Shown here: in pieces, positions 1-7,938 of the stretch
Layout: each line of letters begins with the position of its first letter
Position numbering within the stretch: position 1 is the first letter of the stretch
Source of the DNA: CAVZVZ01 sp963778895
Lineage (GTDB): Bacteria; Actinomycetota; Acidimicrobiia; Acidimicrobiales; Acidimicrobilacustridaceae
DNA: 64,000 nt
Assembly: GCA_963778895.1 (NCBI GenBank)
Contig: CAVZVZ010000002.1
Coordinates: forward strand, 1-64,000
Reading direction: 5' to 3'
Position numbers and translations under genes: made by a program
The notes under the pieces: generated by a model
What the model was told of the DNA's origin: nothing
The model's database searches: none
The model's input: only the letters and a program-made list of their open reading frames with translations

Positions 1-1
1 C

Positions 2-37
2 GAGATCGTGACCGTTCCCGACGACTTCCGTCGTTGA
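2..37 (+). CDS. 3' end of an upstream gene (partial)
   Basis: An open frame enters from the left edge and ends at a TGA at 35-37, giving a C-terminus EIVTVPDDFRR. It is too short to assign. It lies 22 bp before prfA, so it may be co-transcribed with it. Confidence 0.35.
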   Translation, partial: EIVTVPDDFRR

Positions 38-59
38 CCGCGGTTCGGGGCGTGCCCTG

Positions 60-1142
60 ATGCCTACCCTGGGTTCCATGCTCGACCGCCTCGCCGAACT
101 CGACAGGGAGTACGACGAGGTCGAGGCGCGCCTGGCGGACCCCACGGTCATCGCCGACCAGCAGCGCTACACCGCTACGGCCCGTCGCTACAAGGAGCTC
201 GAGGAGATCGTCGTCCGCTACCGCCGGCTGCTCGCGACGCAGGTAGACCTCGAGGCGGCTCGGGGCTTCTTGGCGGATGCGACCGGCACCGACCGCGAGG
301 CGTGGAAGCAGGAGATCGATGCGAACGAAGCCACGATCGCCGAGCTCGAGGACGAGCTTCGCGTGCTGCTGCTTCCCCGCGATCCCAACGACGGCAAGAA
401 CGTCATCATCGAGATCCGGGGCACGGCCGGTGGCGAAGAGGCGAACCTGTTCGCCCGCGACTTGTTCGAGATGTACGAGCGGTATGCGCAGCGTGCCGGC
501 TGGAAGTTCGAGCTGCTCGGGGCCCAGCCGTCCGATCTCGGAGGGTTCCAAACTGTCACGTTCCTGTTGCAGGGCGACTCGGCGTGGACGCGGATGAAGC
601 ACGAGGGTGGTCCCCATCGTGTGCAACGCGTGCCCGTGACCGAATCGCAGGGTCGGGTGCACACCTCGGCTGCCACGGTGACTGTGTTGCCCGAGGCCGA
701 TGAGATCGAAGTCGACGTCGACCCGAACGATCTGCAGGTCGACGTCTACCGATCCTCGGGGCCAGGCGGCCAATCGGTGAACACGACCGATTCGGCGGTG
801 CGCATCACGCACAAGCCGACCGGCATCGTCGTGTCGATGCAAGATCAGAAGAGCCAGCTCCAGAACAAGGCCAAGGCCATGCAGGTGCTGCGAGCACGGT
901 TGCTGCAGAGCGAGCAAGATCGCCAACGCACGGAGCTGTCGGATGCTCGTCGGGTGCAGACGGGCGGCGGCGACCGGTCGGAGAAGATCCGTACGTACAA
1001 CTACAAGGAGAATCGCGTCAGCGACCATCGCATCGGTCTCACGCTCTACAAGCTCGACAAGGTGCTGCAGGGCGAGCTCGACGAGATCATCGACGCATTG
1101 GTTGCCGACGAGCGCAGTCACCAACTGCAGCAACCGGAGTAA
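60..1142 (+). CDS. prfA: Peptide chain release factor 1
   Basis: Release factor 1 recognises UAA and UAG in the ribosomal A site and triggers hydrolysis of the finished peptide. The 360-residue length is normal for the family. The hydrolysis motif GGQ is at about residues 236-238 (GPGGQSVNTTDSAV). A PVT tripeptide near residue 192 corresponds to the RF1 codon-recognition PxT motif; RF2 has SPF there, which supports RF1. The N-terminal region is helical and charged as expected. prmC, whose product methylates the GGQ glutamine, starts 6 bp downstream, the usual bacterial pairing. Confidence 0.97.
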   Translation: MPTLGSMLDRLAELDREYDEVEARLADPTVIADQQRYTATARRYKELEEIVVRYRRLLATQVDLEAARGFLADATGTDREAWKQEIDANEATIAELEDELRVLLLPRDPNDGKNVIIEIRGTAGGEEANLFARDLFEMYERYAQRAGWKFELLGAQPSDLGGFQTVTFLLQGDSAWTRMKHEGGPHRVQRVPVTESQGRVHTSAATVTVLPEADEIEVDVDPNDLQVDVYRSSGPGGQSVNTTDSAVRITHKPTGIVVSMQDQKSQLQNKAKAMQVLRARLLQSEQDRQRTELSDARRVQTGGGDRSEKIRTYNYKENRVSDHRIGLTLYKLDKVLQGELDEIIDALVADERSHQLQQPE

Positions 1143-1148
1143 CCGTCG

Positions 1149-2069
1149 ATGGTGACCGGAGCGACTCTGGCGTGGCGCGTGTTGTTGGCGGAAGCGGTAG
1201 GGCGGCTTGCCGCCGCTGGGCTCCCTTCGCCCGAGGTCGACGCGCGGCGGCTGGTCGAGCAGGCATCAGGCGCCGAGGGGAGTGAGCTCACGCTCGTGCT
1301 CGACACCCCGGCGACGCAGCGTGGTGTGGCGCACTTCGACGCCATGCTCGCCCGTCGGGCTGATGGCGAACCCCTGCAGTACGTGCTGGGGGAGTGGGGG
1401 TTCCGACACCTCGACCTCTTCGTCGATCGTCGGGTGCTCATTCCCCGGCCCGAGACCGAGGTGGTCGTGGAGTACGCGTTGGCCGAGCTGGATCGCCATG
1501 TCGACGACGCGCGTAGCACGCGCGATCTCGAGACCGCGCGTGCCTCCCGCGTGGTCGATCTCGGCACTGGCTCGGGTGCGATCGCGCTCGCGCTGGCGTT
1601 CGAACGCCCGATGGCGGAGGTGTGGGCCACCGATGTGTCCGCCGACGCCCTCGATGTCGCGCGGGCGAACCTGGCGGGCCTGGGACGAGCCGGCACGCGG
1701 GTGCAGTTGCGGGAAGGTTCGTGGTTCGAAGCGCTGAGCGCCGACCTCCGCGGCCAGTTCGCGATCGTGGTCAGCAATCCGCCCTACATCTCCGACGCCG
1801 AGCGGTTGCCGCCGGAGGTCGAGGAGTGGGAGCCGCAGTCGGCACTGCGGTCGGGACCGGCGGGCACGGAGGCCTACGACCTCATCGTCGAGCAGGCTCC
1901 ACGGTGGATCGTGCCAGGTGGCAGCCTCGTGCTCGAGCTCGCACCGCACCAAGCCGACTATGTGGTCGGACTGGCGGCGGCGAACGGTTATGTCGATGTG
2001 GAGGTCCACCCGGACCTGGCCGGGCGCGATCGCGTGCTCGTCGGTCGACGACCGGGTCAGGTCAGGTGA
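1149..2069 (+). CDS. prmC: Release factor glutamine N5-methyltransferase
   Basis: PrmC (HemK) uses S-adenosylmethionine to methylate the Gln of the GGQ motif in release factors. The 306-residue product has an N-terminal helical recognition domain, the SAM-binding loop DLGTGSGAIALALA at about residue 136, and the signature NPPY at about residue 210 (SNPPYISDAERLPPEV). It starts 6 bp after prfA, so the two are probably one transcript. Its last 8 bases overlap the 3' end of the convergent zinc-ribbon gene. Confidence 0.96.
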   Translation: MVTGATLAWRVLLAEAVGRLAAAGLPSPEVDARRLVEQASGAEGSELTLVLDTPATQRGVAHFDAMLARRADGEPLQYVLGEWGFRHLDLFVDRRVLIPRPETEVVVEYALAELDRHVDDARSTRDLETARASRVVDLGTGSGAIALALAFERPMAEVWATDVSADALDVARANLAGLGRAGTRVQLREGSWFEALSADLRGQFAIVVSNPPYISDAERLPPEVEEWEPQSALRSGPAGTEAYDLIVEQAPRWIVPGGSLVLELAPHQADYVVGLAAANGYVDVEVHPDLAGRDRVLVGRRPGQVR

Positions 2070-2796
2070 ACTGGAACCCGCTGAGCAGCCGAATGTATTG
2101 CGGGTGATCCGAGTAGATCGACTCGGACTGGATCACGTACAAGGTGTCACCGCGCAACACCATCATCGCTTTGGCCGTGGCGGGCTGGCCCTGGTAGGTC
2201 AGGTCGCGGATGCTCACGTCGACCGCGGGGTAGCCCTGGAATCCGGTCTCGTTGGTGTCCTCGATCTTGCCGCCGAGTGTGGTGGCCCACGTCTCGGCGA
2301 ATCCGGCCAGCGCGGCGTTGGCGCTCTGACCGTCAGCCTTGGTCACCTTGCCGTAGGAGATCGTGAGGTCGGTTTCGTTCCCGATCACCGATGACCACTG
2401 GTCGAGGCGGCCGTTGGCGGCCGGCGCGAAGGCCACGAACTTCTTCTCCCGGCCTTCCGGCATCTGGGCGATGAACCCGCCGGAGGGATCGTCGAGAGAG
2501 GTCCACCCGTCCTTCTTGTCGACCTGGAGGCCGGGGATCTTGTCGCGGATGTTGTCGATGAAGCTGTTCGAACCGGTGAACCCGAGCACGACGGCCAGGA
2601 TGCCGATGGCGAGCACGCCGATGATGCCGATCAGCGCCAACGACCCGAGCCCGCCCTTGCTCTCGACGGTTTGGCGAGATCCGCCCGTATAGGCCGGGAC
2701 GGTGGAGGACCCACTCATGTCCTGGCCGCACAGACGGCATTTGGTGGGTTGATCCTTGTGCGTCGCCCCGCAGACCGGACACCGGTACTTCGACAT
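2062..2796 (-). CDS. Zinc-ribbon single-pass membrane protein, function unknown
   Basis: The 244-residue protein begins with a compact zinc ribbon (CPVCGATHKDQPTKCRLCG), two CxxC knuckles near residues 6 and 20. A low-complexity linker and one hydrophobic segment of about 20 residues (LALIGIIGVLAIGILAVVLG) follow near residues 52-72. The C-terminal 160 residues look like a globular domain outside the membrane with no motif I recognise. The architecture resembles other actinobacterial zinc-ribbon/transmembrane proteins of unknown role. The gene stands alone and converges on prmC. Confidence 0.7.
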   Translation of the reverse strand: MSKYRCPVCGATHKDQPTKCRLCGQDMSGSSTVPAYTGGSRQTVESKGGLGSLALIGIIGVLAIGILAVVLGFTGSNSFIDNIRDKIPGLQVDKKDGWTSLDDPSGGFIAQMPEGREKKFVAFAPAANGRLDQWSSVIGNETDLTISYGKVTKADGQSANAALAGFAETWATTLGGKIEDTNETGFQGYPAVDVSIRDLTYQGQPATAKAMMVLRGDTLYVIQSESIYSDHPQYIRLLSGFQFT

Positions 2797-2879
2797 ACCT
2801 CAAAAGGTACAACGTGGAGGGCCGCAGGTCATGCGATGCGCACGAGATATCACTCAGCGTGACTGAAGGGCGTTGGCAC

Positions 2880-3926
2880 CTAGGTCGGCCGGACGAGGAT
2901 CTTGGCCTGGTCGTCCGGGGTGGCGAGGTCGCGAAAGGCCTGCGGAACGCCCTCGATGTCGACCTGGCCGGTGATCAGCGGAGCCACATCCATCTCACCC
3001 TCGGCGATGCGGCGCAGGGTCTCGGCGAACTCCATGGGGTCGTACCCGAAGGCGAACCGAACGTCGAGCTCCTTCACCACCCCGCGCATCGGCCGCACGG
3101 TGTCGGGCTCCATGCACACGCCGACGACCACGATCTCGCTCTGCCGGGGCGCGGATCGCAGCGCTTCGTCGAGCAGCCCGGGCACGCCGACGGCCTCGAA
3201 GACGGCGGTGGGTGAGGGTGCGCCCAGTCGGCGCCACACCTCGATCGCGGGCTCCTCCCCGGGGTCGGTGACGGCATGGGCGCCCATCGTCGTCGCCAGC
3301 GCTCGCCGTGTCGGCGAGAAATCGGCGGCGATGATCGGCTCGACGTCCCGGAGGCGCAGGGCGGCGATCGTCGCCAGGCCCACGGGGCCGCAACCGAAGA
3401 TGATGGCGGCTTGGCCCGCGCCGATCGACGAGCGATTGGCGGCGTGCAAGCCGACCGCCATCGGCTCCGTGAGCGCCGCGAGGTGCGGGTCCAATCCGTT
3501 CGGCACCTTCAGGGCGACCATGTCCGACAGCACCATCTGCTCGCCGTAACCGCCTGGGTACAGGTTCGAGTACCCGATCGGGTGCAACCCGGCCGGGTCG
3601 AAGGTCATGGGCACCGACACGACGACGTCGCCCACCCGGCAGTTCGCCGTGTTGTCGCCGAGCTCGACCACCTCACCGCAGAACTCGTGACCCATGACCA
3701 CATCGCGCCCAAGATCCATGATCTCCATGGGCGGCAGCGCGTCGCCGGCGAAGCCGCCCGCTTCGTTCGACATCTCGACCATCTGGTCACCGTGGCGCAG
3801 GGCGTGGAGGTCCGACCCGCAGATCCCACACGCCAAGGTCTTGACCACAACTTGTCCGGCGCCCGGTGTCGGGTCGGCGATGTCGTCGACGACCAGTTCG
3901 GCTCCTCGCATCACGGCTGCTCGCAT
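2880..3926 (-). CDS. Medium-chain (zinc-type) alcohol dehydrogenase family protein
   Basis: This 348-residue protein is an MDR-family NAD(P)-dependent dehydrogenase. Catalytic-zinc ligands are visible in CGICGSDLHALRHG (about residue 33) and GHEFCGEVVELG (about residue 80). The Rossmann glycine motif is GCGPVG near residue 178. The four-cysteine structural zinc lobe of classical alcohol dehydrogenases is missing; that stretch reads VSVPMTFDPAGLHPIGYSN. The protein is therefore expected to bind only the catalytic zinc. The substrate cannot be inferred. A ribosome-binding sequence (AGGAGAA) lies just upstream, and the gene diverges from the cyclic-nucleotide-binding protein. Confidence 0.85.
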   Translation of the reverse strand: MRAAVMRGAELVVDDIADPTPGAGQVVVKTLACGICGSDLHALRHGDQMVEMSNEAGGFAGDALPPMEIMDLGRDVVMGHEFCGEVVELGDNTANCRVGDVVVSVPMTFDPAGLHPIGYSNLYPGGYGEQMVLSDMVALKVPNGLDPHLAALTEPMAVGLHAANRSSIGAGQAAIIFGCGPVGLATIAALRLRDVEPIIAADFSPTRRALATTMGAHAVTDPGEEPAIEVWRRLGAPSPTAVFEAVGVPGLLDEALRSAPRQSEIVVVGVCMEPDTVRPMRGVVKELDVRFAFGYDPMEFAETLRRIAEGEMDVAPLITGQVDIEGVPQAFRDLATPDDQAKILVRPT

Positions 3927-3976
3927 CGGGAGTTCTCCTCTCGCGGGGTTCGGGCAAAAGTCGTAGAGTCCCGGCC

Positions 3977-4405
3977 ATGTTCGGGCACAGGAAAAAGGCC
4001 GTGGACGGAGCCGAGAAGCTCCGTGGGGTCGCGTTCTTCGATGGCTTCAGCGACGAGGAATTGCAGCGAGTCGCTGAGCTCGCCGACGATGTCGAGGCCG
4101 AGTCCGGGGCGCTTTTGGTCGACCAGGGTCGCGTCGGTCAGGAGTGCTACGTGATCGTCGACGGTCAAGCCGGCGTGTACGCCAACGGTGAGCACATTGC
4201 CACGGTCGGGACGGGGATGATGGTGGGCGAGATGGCGTTGGTCGAGCACCGGCCCCGCAACGCGTCCGTGATCGCGGAGACGCCGATGCACCTGCTGGCG
4301 TTCGACAACCGTCACTTCAAGCAGCTCCTCGAAGAGATGCCGAAGGCGCACGACCGGGTCATGGAGATGCTGGCGGCCCGGCTCCAGGAGAACAAGAGCA
4401 ACTGA
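3977..4405 (+). CDS. Stand-alone cyclic nucleotide-binding domain protein
   Basis: The 142-residue product is almost entirely one Crp/CAP-type cyclic-nucleotide-binding fold. The phosphate-binding cassette is readable as GEMALVEHRPRNASVIAE (about residues 80-97). No helix-turn-helix or catalytic domain is attached, so it is not a complete Crp-type regulator. It may sense a nucleotide and act through a partner. The ATG at 3977 was chosen because upstream codons in frame encode no part of the fold. It diverges from the dehydrogenase and ends 10 bp before the convergent thiolase-like gene. Confidence 0.8.
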   Translation: MFGHRKKAVDGAEKLRGVAFFDGFSDEELQRVAELADDVEAESGALLVDQGRVGQECYVIVDGQAGVYANGEHIATVGTGMMVGEMALVEHRPRNASVIAETPMHLLAFDNRHFKQLLEEMPKAHDRVMEMLAARLQENKSN

Positions 4406-4415
4406 GCCGGCTTGC

Positions 4416-5909
4416 TCATGTGAACTCCAGTGCGCCGTCGGTGCCCAGTTGGGCCGAGCGCCCGACGAACTCGTCGGCCACCATCGCCTTCATCGTCGTT
4501 GCATCTGTGGTGAATCCCCAAGTACGCCCGCCGTCCGGAGTGAGGCACGCGACAAGCGCGCGCTCGGGCGCGTTCTCGCGGTCATGCATGACCGTGTAGG
4601 TCTCGATGGTCACCGTGCCGGCGTAGTCCTCGGCGAGATCGCGACCAGGCAGCTCGTCGACCGCGGCCTGTGGTTCGGCGTGGCGGAAGTGACCAGACGC
4701 CGGCGGGTCCGAGGAATAGACCCCGAAGGCGTGTTTGGTCACGTACCCGCCGTTCGCCGTGCAGAGCCCGTACGCGCCGGCGTCCTCGCGCAGAAGGCCT
4801 GCCATCGTGGCGATGGAATGCATGACGTAGTTGTTCCAGGGCCCGCCGGCGAAGCTCATGCCGCCCGTGACCGTGAGCTGGCGATCGAGACCCAATCCGA
4901 GCTCGCGGGCGCCGATCTGCACAGCCGACGGGAAACAGGAATACAGGTCGACGTGGGCCAGATCGTCGATCCCGATCCCGGCCCCTTCGAGGGCGGCGCG
5001 TCCCGCGAAACGAATCGCGGGTGACGACGACAGGTCGGCGCGGTTCGAGACGAACCAGTGGTCGTGTGCGTCCGCACCCGACTGCAGGAAGATCCATCGA
5101 TCGCGGGGTACCCCGAGAGCCTCCGCCCGTTCGACCGAGCACATGATCAAGCCGGCACCTTGTTCGACCATGTTGTTCGAGTTCATGAGCTTCGTGTACG
5201 GGAACCCGATCATGCGGTTGGTCGGGGTGGGCTCCGCGATCTCTTCGGGGGTGAATCGCTTCCGGATCCAGGCGTTCGGGTTCTGCTCGGCCACCTCGGA
5301 GAACCGCGACCACAGGGTCGAGATCCTGCTCCGATGTTCGTCGGGCGTGAGGCCATCGCGGGCTCGAAGCGCGATGTCGATCATCGGGTAGACGTGCACC
5401 GGCATCACGACACCGCGGGCGAACTCCGCGGGGTGCCCGAGCGACTCGTCGCTGCCGATGCGGCGCGCCGGCGGGACCGTGTCGGGTTGGGTCGTCCAGT
5501 CCAGCTCCGCACCACCGCGGCGAGCGCTGGTGCGGGTGCGCCATGACTCGCCGCCGGTGAGCAGCACGAGATCGGCACGGCCTTCTTGGATGTCGCGGGC
5601 CGTGAGGTTCGCCATGGTTTGGACGTAGTTCCCGCCCATGACCGTGTACGCGGTGTCCCGAGGTTCGGCTCCCAACCGTTCGGCCACCAGCGCACCGGGA
5701 TCTCGGTATCGCCACGACAGCTCGCAGCTCACCCGGATGCTGTCGGCGCCGGTGAGCGCCGCGGGCGCCCCGGCGTCGGCGGCGGCACGGCGAAGTGCTT
5801 CGGCCATCAGATCGACGGGCTCGATCGGTGGGTCTCCCTGGTCGACCCTCTGATTGAGCTGGCCGACCCCGATGAGAACGGGCAGCCGAGGGTCGAGTGG
5901 TGCGGACAT
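4416..5909 (-). CDS. Thiolase-like protein (TLP1-type, no nucleophilic cysteine)
   Basis: The 497-residue protein has a thiolase fold: an N-terminal MSAPLDPRLPVLIGVGQLNQ, a central ADLVLLTGGESW and a C-terminal extension of about 100 residues as in thiolase-like proteins of the TLP1 group. At the site where active thiolases have the CASG cysteine, this sequence reads VMGGNYVQTMAN, so the nucleophile is absent. Classical thiolysis or condensation is therefore unlikely. A role in acyl-CoA binding or another reaction is inference. The ATG at 5909 fits the family's N-terminus. A 7-bp-arm palindrome lies about 40 bp upstream. Confidence 0.78.
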   Translation of the reverse strand: MSAPLDPRLPVLIGVGQLNQRVDQGDPPIEPVDLMAEALRRAAADAGAPAALTGADSIRVSCELSWRYRDPGALVAERLGAEPRDTAYTVMGGNYVQTMANLTARDIQEGRADLVLLTGGESWRTRTSARRGGAELDWTTQPDTVPPARRIGSDESLGHPAEFARGVVMPVHVYPMIDIALRARDGLTPDEHRSRISTLWSRFSEVAEQNPNAWIRKRFTPEEIAEPTPTNRMIGFPYTKLMNSNNMVEQGAGLIMCSVERAEALGVPRDRWIFLQSGADAHDHWFVSNRADLSSSPAIRFAGRAALEGAGIGIDDLAHVDLYSCFPSAVQIGARELGLGLDRQLTVTGGMSFAGGPWNNYVMHSIATMAGLLREDAGAYGLCTANGGYVTKHAFGVYSSDPPASGHFRHAEPQAAVDELPGRDLAEDYAGTVTIETYTVMHDRENAPERALVACLTPDGGRTWGFTTDATTMKAMVADEFVGRSAQLGTDGALEFT

Positions 5910-5949
5910 GGGCTCCCTTTCGGCGGTGGTGGCGTCGCATCGGCCTTTT

Positions 5950-5967
5950 CTTGACCGGTTGGTCAAG
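5950..5967. promoter_or_regulatory. Palindrome CTTGACC-N4-GGTCAAG
   Basis: The 18-bp sequence CTTGACCGGTTGGTCAAG has perfect 7-bp arms. It lies about 40 bp upstream of the thiolase-like gene and 35 bp before the phosphatase reading frame. Its size and symmetry are typical of TetR-family operators. The regulator is not identified. Confidence 0.45.
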
Positions 5968-6002
5968 GGTATGGGCGGCATCCCCGTCACTACAATCCGG
6001 GC

Positions 6003-6587
6003 ATCGACATCCTGCTCGTCTGCACCGGCAACATGTGCCGCTCTCCCATGGCCGAGGCCATGCTTCGCGGCCGCCTCGAAGGCCGGAACATCGATGCGTC
6101 GGTCTCCTCGGCCGGAGTGGTGGCCGACGGCGGCGGTCCCTCCGAGACCGCCGTGCAGGTGATGGCCGACCTCGGCATCCCCATCGCCGGGCACCAGAGT
6201 CGTCTGCTCTCGCCCGAGCTCGTGGCCTCGAGCGACCTGGTCGTCGGGCTGGCCCGTGAGCACGTGCGCGAGGCCGCGCTGCTCGTACCGTCGGCCTATC
6301 CCCGCGCCTTCACGTTGAAGGAGCTCGTGCGGCGTGGTGGCGAGGTCGGCGCACGGGGTGACGACGAGCCGTTCGAGGGATGGCTGGCTCGAATGCACGA
6401 CGGGCGCAATTCGCTGATGCATCTGGGCACCTCGCCCGACGATGATGTGGAAGACCCGATCGGCCGCCGGCCTGCGGTGTACGAACGGGTCGCCGATGAG
6501 CTCGCACAACTGGTCGACCAGTTCGTCGATCTCGCTTGGGGCACCGAGGAATCGGTGGAGGACCCGAGCGAGTTGGCGGCGACCTGA
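6003..6587 (+). CDS. Low-molecular-weight protein-tyrosine phosphatase family
   Basis: The signature loop VCTGNMCRSPMAEAM at the N-terminus is the C-x5-R phosphate-binding loop, with the nucleophilic Cys at 6021 and Arg at 6039. The general-acid DP is probably in EDPIGRR near the C-terminus. Substrates in this family are phosphotyrosine or phosphoarginine proteins. The first ATG (6033) would delete the catalytic Cys, so translation must start earlier. Between the in-frame stop at 5952 and 6033 there is no ATG, GTG or TTG. I place the start at the ATC at 6003 only because it gives a family-like N-terminus. A lost base is equally possible. Confidence 0.75.
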   Translation: MDILLVCTGNMCRSPMAEAMLRGRLEGRNIDASVSSAGVVADGGGPSETAVQVMADLGIPIAGHQSRLLSPELVASSDLVVGLAREHVREAALLVPSAYPRAFTLKELVRRGGEVGARGDDEPFEGWLARMHDGRNSLMHLGTSPDDDVEDPIGRRPAVYERVADELAQLVDQFVDLAWGTEESVEDPSELAAT

Positions 6588-6624
6588 ACCTGTCCCGACA
6601 ACCCTGCGTTGTTCAAACCTGAGT

Positions 6625-6650
6625 GCCAAACCCAAGTACCAAATCCAAGT
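6625..6650 (+). repeat. Imperfect 13-bp tandem repeat in the glyA leader
   Basis: Two adjacent 13-mers, GCCAAACCCAAGT and ACCAAATCCAAGT, differ at two positions and sit just upstream of the glyA ribosome-binding site. No known regulatory element is recognised. Confidence 0.35.
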
Positions 6651-6669
6651 GGTTGACAAAGGAGTACGA

Positions 6670-7914
6670 ATGCCCTGGCCGGGTGAACGAGACGACGAGG
6701 TGTTCGACCTGATCGATCGCGAGCGCGATCGGCAGAACTCGACACTGCAGCTGATCGCATCGGAGAACTTCACGTCACCGGCCGTGCTCGAGGCCACCGG
6801 TTCGGTCCTGACCAACAAGTACTCCGAGGGTTACCCGGGCAAGCGGTACTACGGCGGCAACGTGTTCGTCGACGAGGTCGAGGACCTCGCTCGGGAGCGG
6901 GCGAAGGAACTGTTCGGCGCGGAGCACGCCAACGTGCAGCCTCACTCCGGCGCCAACGCGAACCTCGCCGTCTACCTCGCCGTGCTCGACCCCGGCGACA
7001 AGGTCATGGGCATGAGCCTCGACCACGGCGGGCACCTCACGCACGGGTCGCCGGTGAACGCGAGCGGCAAGCTGTACGACTTCGTGGCTTACGGCGTGAC
7101 GCCGAGCGACGAGCGCCTCGACTACGACCAGATCCGCGATCGGGCTCGGGCCGAGCGACCCAAGATGATCATCGCCGGCGCCACCGCCTATCCGCGGTTG
7201 ATCGAGCCGGCGCCGCTGCGCGAGATCGCCGACGAAGTGGGTGCGCTGTTGATGTTCGACGCCGCTCACATCGCCGGGTTGATCGCGGGCGGGGTGCATC
7301 CGAGCCCGGTGCCCTTTGCCGACATCGTCACCTTCACCACCCACAAGACGCTGCGTGGTCCGCGCGGTGGGTGTGTGCTGTGCCGGAGTGATCTGGCCGC
7401 CACGATCGACAAGGCCATGTTCCCCGGCCTGCAGGGTGGCCCGCTCGAACATGTCATCGCGGCCAAAGCCGTGGCCTTCCGCGAGGCGATGGACCCGTCG
7501 TTCAAGGCCTACGCCCAACAGATCGTTCTGAACGCGCAGTCCCTCGCCGGCGCGTTGGCCGCCGAAGGCTTCCGCCTCGTCTCGGGTGGCACCGACAACC
7601 ACCTCATGCTCGTAGACCTCCGGCAGTTCGATGCCGACCTCACGGGCAAGGAAGCGCAGATCGTGCTCGACCGGGCAGGTATCACGCTCAACAAGAACAC
7701 GATCCCGGATGATCCGCGATCACCCTTCGTCACGAGCGGTGTGCGGATCGGCACGCCGTCGGTCACGACCCAAGGCATGACCGAGCCCCAGATGACGCAG
7801 ATCGCCGGGCTCATCGCCCGCGCCCTGCGTGTTCGCGACGACGACGCCGAGCTGGCGGCGGTTCGAAGCGAAGTCAACGAACTGTGCGCTCCCTTCACCC
7901 CTTACGCGACCTGA
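6670..7914 (+). CDS. glyA: Serine hydroxymethyltransferase
   Basis: GlyA interconverts serine and glycine using pyridoxal phosphate and tetrahydrofolate, supplying one-carbon units. The 414-residue product shows the family N-terminus (QLIASENFTSPAVLEATGSV), the NKYSEGYPGKRYYGGN segment, and the PLP-lysine region TFTTHKTLRGPRGG at about residue 222. The ATG at 6670 is preceded by AAAGGAG at a normal distance. Upstream in-frame codons are non-homologous. The next gene begins 25 bp downstream, so the two may be co-transcribed. Confidence 0.97.
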   Translation: MPWPGERDDEVFDLIDRERDRQNSTLQLIASENFTSPAVLEATGSVLTNKYSEGYPGKRYYGGNVFVDEVEDLARERAKELFGAEHANVQPHSGANANLAVYLAVLDPGDKVMGMSLDHGGHLTHGSPVNASGKLYDFVAYGVTPSDERLDYDQIRDRARAERPKMIIAGATAYPRLIEPAPLREIADEVGALLMFDAAHIAGLIAGGVHPSPVPFADIVTFTTHKTLRGPRGGCVLCRSDLAATIDKAMFPGLQGGPLEHVIAAKAVAFREAMDPSFKAYAQQIVLNAQSLAGALAAEGFRLVSGGTDNHLMLVDLRQFDADLTGKEAQIVLDRAGITLNKNTIPDDPRSPFVTSGVRIGTPSVTTQGMTEPQMTQIAGLIARALRVRDDDAELAAVRSEVNELCAPFTPYAT

Positions 7915-7938
7915 GTCTGACCCTCGCATGTCCCTCGC

